From assembly GCA_003280055.1 (NCBI GenBank), contig QCGG01000004.1, forward strand, positions 62,001 to 126,000: DNA of 64,000 nt, read 5' to 3'. Position 1 is the first letter of the stretch; the number at the start of each line of letters is the position of its first letter. Shown here piece by piece: positions 62,556-64,000 of this stretch. Both the position numbers and the translations under genes were made by a program. Origin of the DNA: Prochlorococcus sp. AG-363-P19 (GTDB taxonomy: Bacteria; Cyanobacteriota; Cyanobacteriia; PCC-6307; Cyanobiaceae). The notes beneath the pieces were generated by a model. That model did not search any database and was not told the DNA's origin. It worked only from the letters and a program-made list of their open reading frames with translations.

Positions 62556-62786
62556 TTAGGAATTCGTCCTTTGGAGAATAGGTTGCATTATGCCACCGCC
62601 GAAATCATCATCATCTTTGTCATCGAAAAATGAAAAAGCCAATAAAAGTGCTGAGATAGGTAATATCAAAAACAATAAGGCAAGTTGTTCATTGCTTAAA
62701 ACAGGCTCTAATGCACCCCAAACAGACCAAATAGACCAGATCACGAGAAAGGCCAGAAAACTTATCGTCAAATTTGAACGCTGCAT
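62556..62786 (-). CDS. Small membrane protein with acidic loop
   Basis: MQRSNLTISFLAFLVIWSIWSVWGALEPVLSNEQLALLFLILPISALLLAFSFFDDKDDDDFGGG; two TM helices. Confidence 0.6.
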   Translation of the reverse strand: MQRSNLTISFLAFLVIWSIWSVWGALEPVLSNEQLALLFLILPISALLLAFSFFDDKDDDDFGGGIMQPILQRTNS

Positions 62787-62834
62787 GCGCGAAATTCATA
62801 ACGCTTCAGGAATAATCCCATACAACTGATCGTT

Positions 62835-63041
62835 TTGAGGTTCGGTCTTAACGAAACAGAATTGATCTCGTACGAAGCAAATCCAAATCAAAGCGATCTA
62901 GAAAATCTTGAGAGAGCCTCCATATGGGTGTTTGAAACGAATAAAAAACTCAATCAAAAGAATCATCTAGCAAAAGAGCCAAAGTATTCTCAATTAGCAA
63001 AGCATCTCAAATCCCTTTTCCACCAAGGGGTTTTTAAATAA
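62835..63041 (+). CDS. Small hypothetical protein
   Basis: 68 aa, LNETELISYEANPNQSDLENLERASIWVFETNKKLNQKNHLAKEPKYSQLAKHLKSLFHQGVFK. Confidence 0.4.
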   Translation: MRFGLNETELISYEANPNQSDLENLERASIWVFETNKKLNQKNHLAKEPKYSQLAKHLKSLFHQGVFK

Positions 63042-63073
63042 GTTCTCAGAAATATTAAGTTGGTCTGAATTCG

Positions 63074-63097
63074 CTAAATAAAGACCTTTAACTATTC
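63074..63097 (+). repeat. 24-bp leader repeat copy 2 upstream of third pcb
   Basis: CTAAATAAAGACCTTTAACTATTC, identical to 61263-61286. Confidence 0.85.
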
Positions 63098-63162
63098 CCA
63101 CCATATGAATTGAACAGAATGTAAGGTTCGAAGGTTATTTTGCTCTTAATCTCCTAAAAATC

Positions 63163-64000
63163 ATGCAGTCCTATGGAAATCCAAACCCCACCTATGGGTG
63201 GTGGGTTGGTAATTCTGTAGTAACCAACAAGTCAAGCCGATTCATTGGCTCGCATGTTGCCCATACAGGATTGATTGCTTTCAACGCTGGTGCTATCACC
63301 TTATTTGAACTAGCTAGATTTGACCCTTCATTGCCAATGGGCCACCAGGGGTTGATATTCCTGCCTCATCTGGCATCACTAGGCATCGGATTCGACGAAG
63401 CAGGCGTATGGACAGGTGCAAGCGTTACCTTCGTAGCTGTTTTCCACTTGATCTGCTCAATGGTCTATGCAAGTGCAGGACTGTTGCACTCACTGATTTT
63501 CAGCGAGGATACGCAGAACAGTTCAGGGCTTTTTGGACCTGACAGACCAGAGCACCGCCAAGCTGCTCGTTACAAGCTTGAGTGGGACAACCCAGACAAC
63601 CAGACATTTATTCTGGGCCATCATTTGCTCTTCTTCGGCATTGCAAATATATGGTTTGTGGAATGGGCCAGAGTGCACGGCATTTATGACCCTGCAATCG
63701 AAGCTGTTAGGCAGGTTAATTACAACGTTGACCTGACTCAAATTTGGAATCACCAATTTGACTTCCTTTCAATCGACAGTCTTGAAGATGTAATGGGGGG
63801 TCATGTGTTCTTGGCGTTCTTCCAAATTGGTGGTGGAGCCTTCCACATAGCTACAAAGCAAATTGGAGAATATACCGAGTTCAAGGGCTCTAACGTTCTC
63901 TCTGCAGAGGCAGTTCTTTCCTGGTCACTTGCTGGTATCGGCTGGATGGCGATTGTTGCTGCCTTCTGGTGTGCTACTAACACCACTGTTTATCCAGAAG
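63163..64000 (+). CDS. pcb: Chlorophyll a/b binding light-harvesting protein Pcb (third copy, 3' truncated by window)
   Basis: Manual translation MQSYGNPNPTYGWWVGNSVVTNKSSRFIGSHVAHTGLIAFNAGAITLFELARFDPSLPMGHQGLIFLPHLASLGIGFDEAGVWTG... runs open to the window edge. Confidence 0.95.
   Translation, partial: MQSYGNPNPTYGWWVGNSVVTNKSSRFIGSHVAHTGLIAFNAGAITLFELARFDPSLPMGHQGLIFLPHLASLGIGFDEAGVWTGASVTFVAVFHLICSMVYASAGLLHSLIFSEDTQNSSGLFGPDRPEHRQAARYKLEWDNPDNQTFILGHHLLFFGIANIWFVEWARVHGIYDPAIEAVRQVNYNVDLTQIWNHQFDFLSIDSLEDVMGGHVFLAFFQIGGGAFHIATKQIGEYTEFKGSNVLSAEAVLSWSLAGIGWMAIVAAFWCATNTTVYPE

Noticed and set aside
1-64000. CRISPR array, transposase, prophage or integrase
   Set aside because: No regularly spaced direct repeats, terminal-inverted-repeat/transposase pairs or recombinase motifs were found by reading the sequence and ORF track.

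Overview
This window is a low-GC, gene-dense chromosomal segment of a marine picocyanobacterium. It is almost certainly a low-light-adapted Prochlorococcus: tandem pcb chlorophyll a/b antenna genes, psbD-psbC, psaK, petN, petM, ycf4 and ycf39-like genes, and split pntA. Most of it is core metabolism: dxs, ilvA, scpB, pyk, ftsH, clpP, thf1, clpS, cobQ, maf, ilvH, infA, pntAAB, dxr, cysS, polA, ychF and folE. There are two accessory-looking tracts. One is about 16.3-21.9 kb, with a dozen short orphan ORFs on both strands, an excisionase-like HTH gene interrupted by a 10-T tract, a tRNA-3'-end-like fragment and a possible minus-strand RNA. The other is about 53.2-55.3 kb around folE. Other signals include: a 28-bp perfect palindrome with a NarL-type 7-2-7 heptamer pair between a MASE1-kinase/NarL-family two-component operon and a divergent small gene; a mosaic tandem pcb cluster with a duplicated leader; and strong long-stem terminators. 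No CRISPR array, rRNA, confident tRNA or transposase was found. All calls come from reading the sequence and the supplied ORF track. No database search was run.
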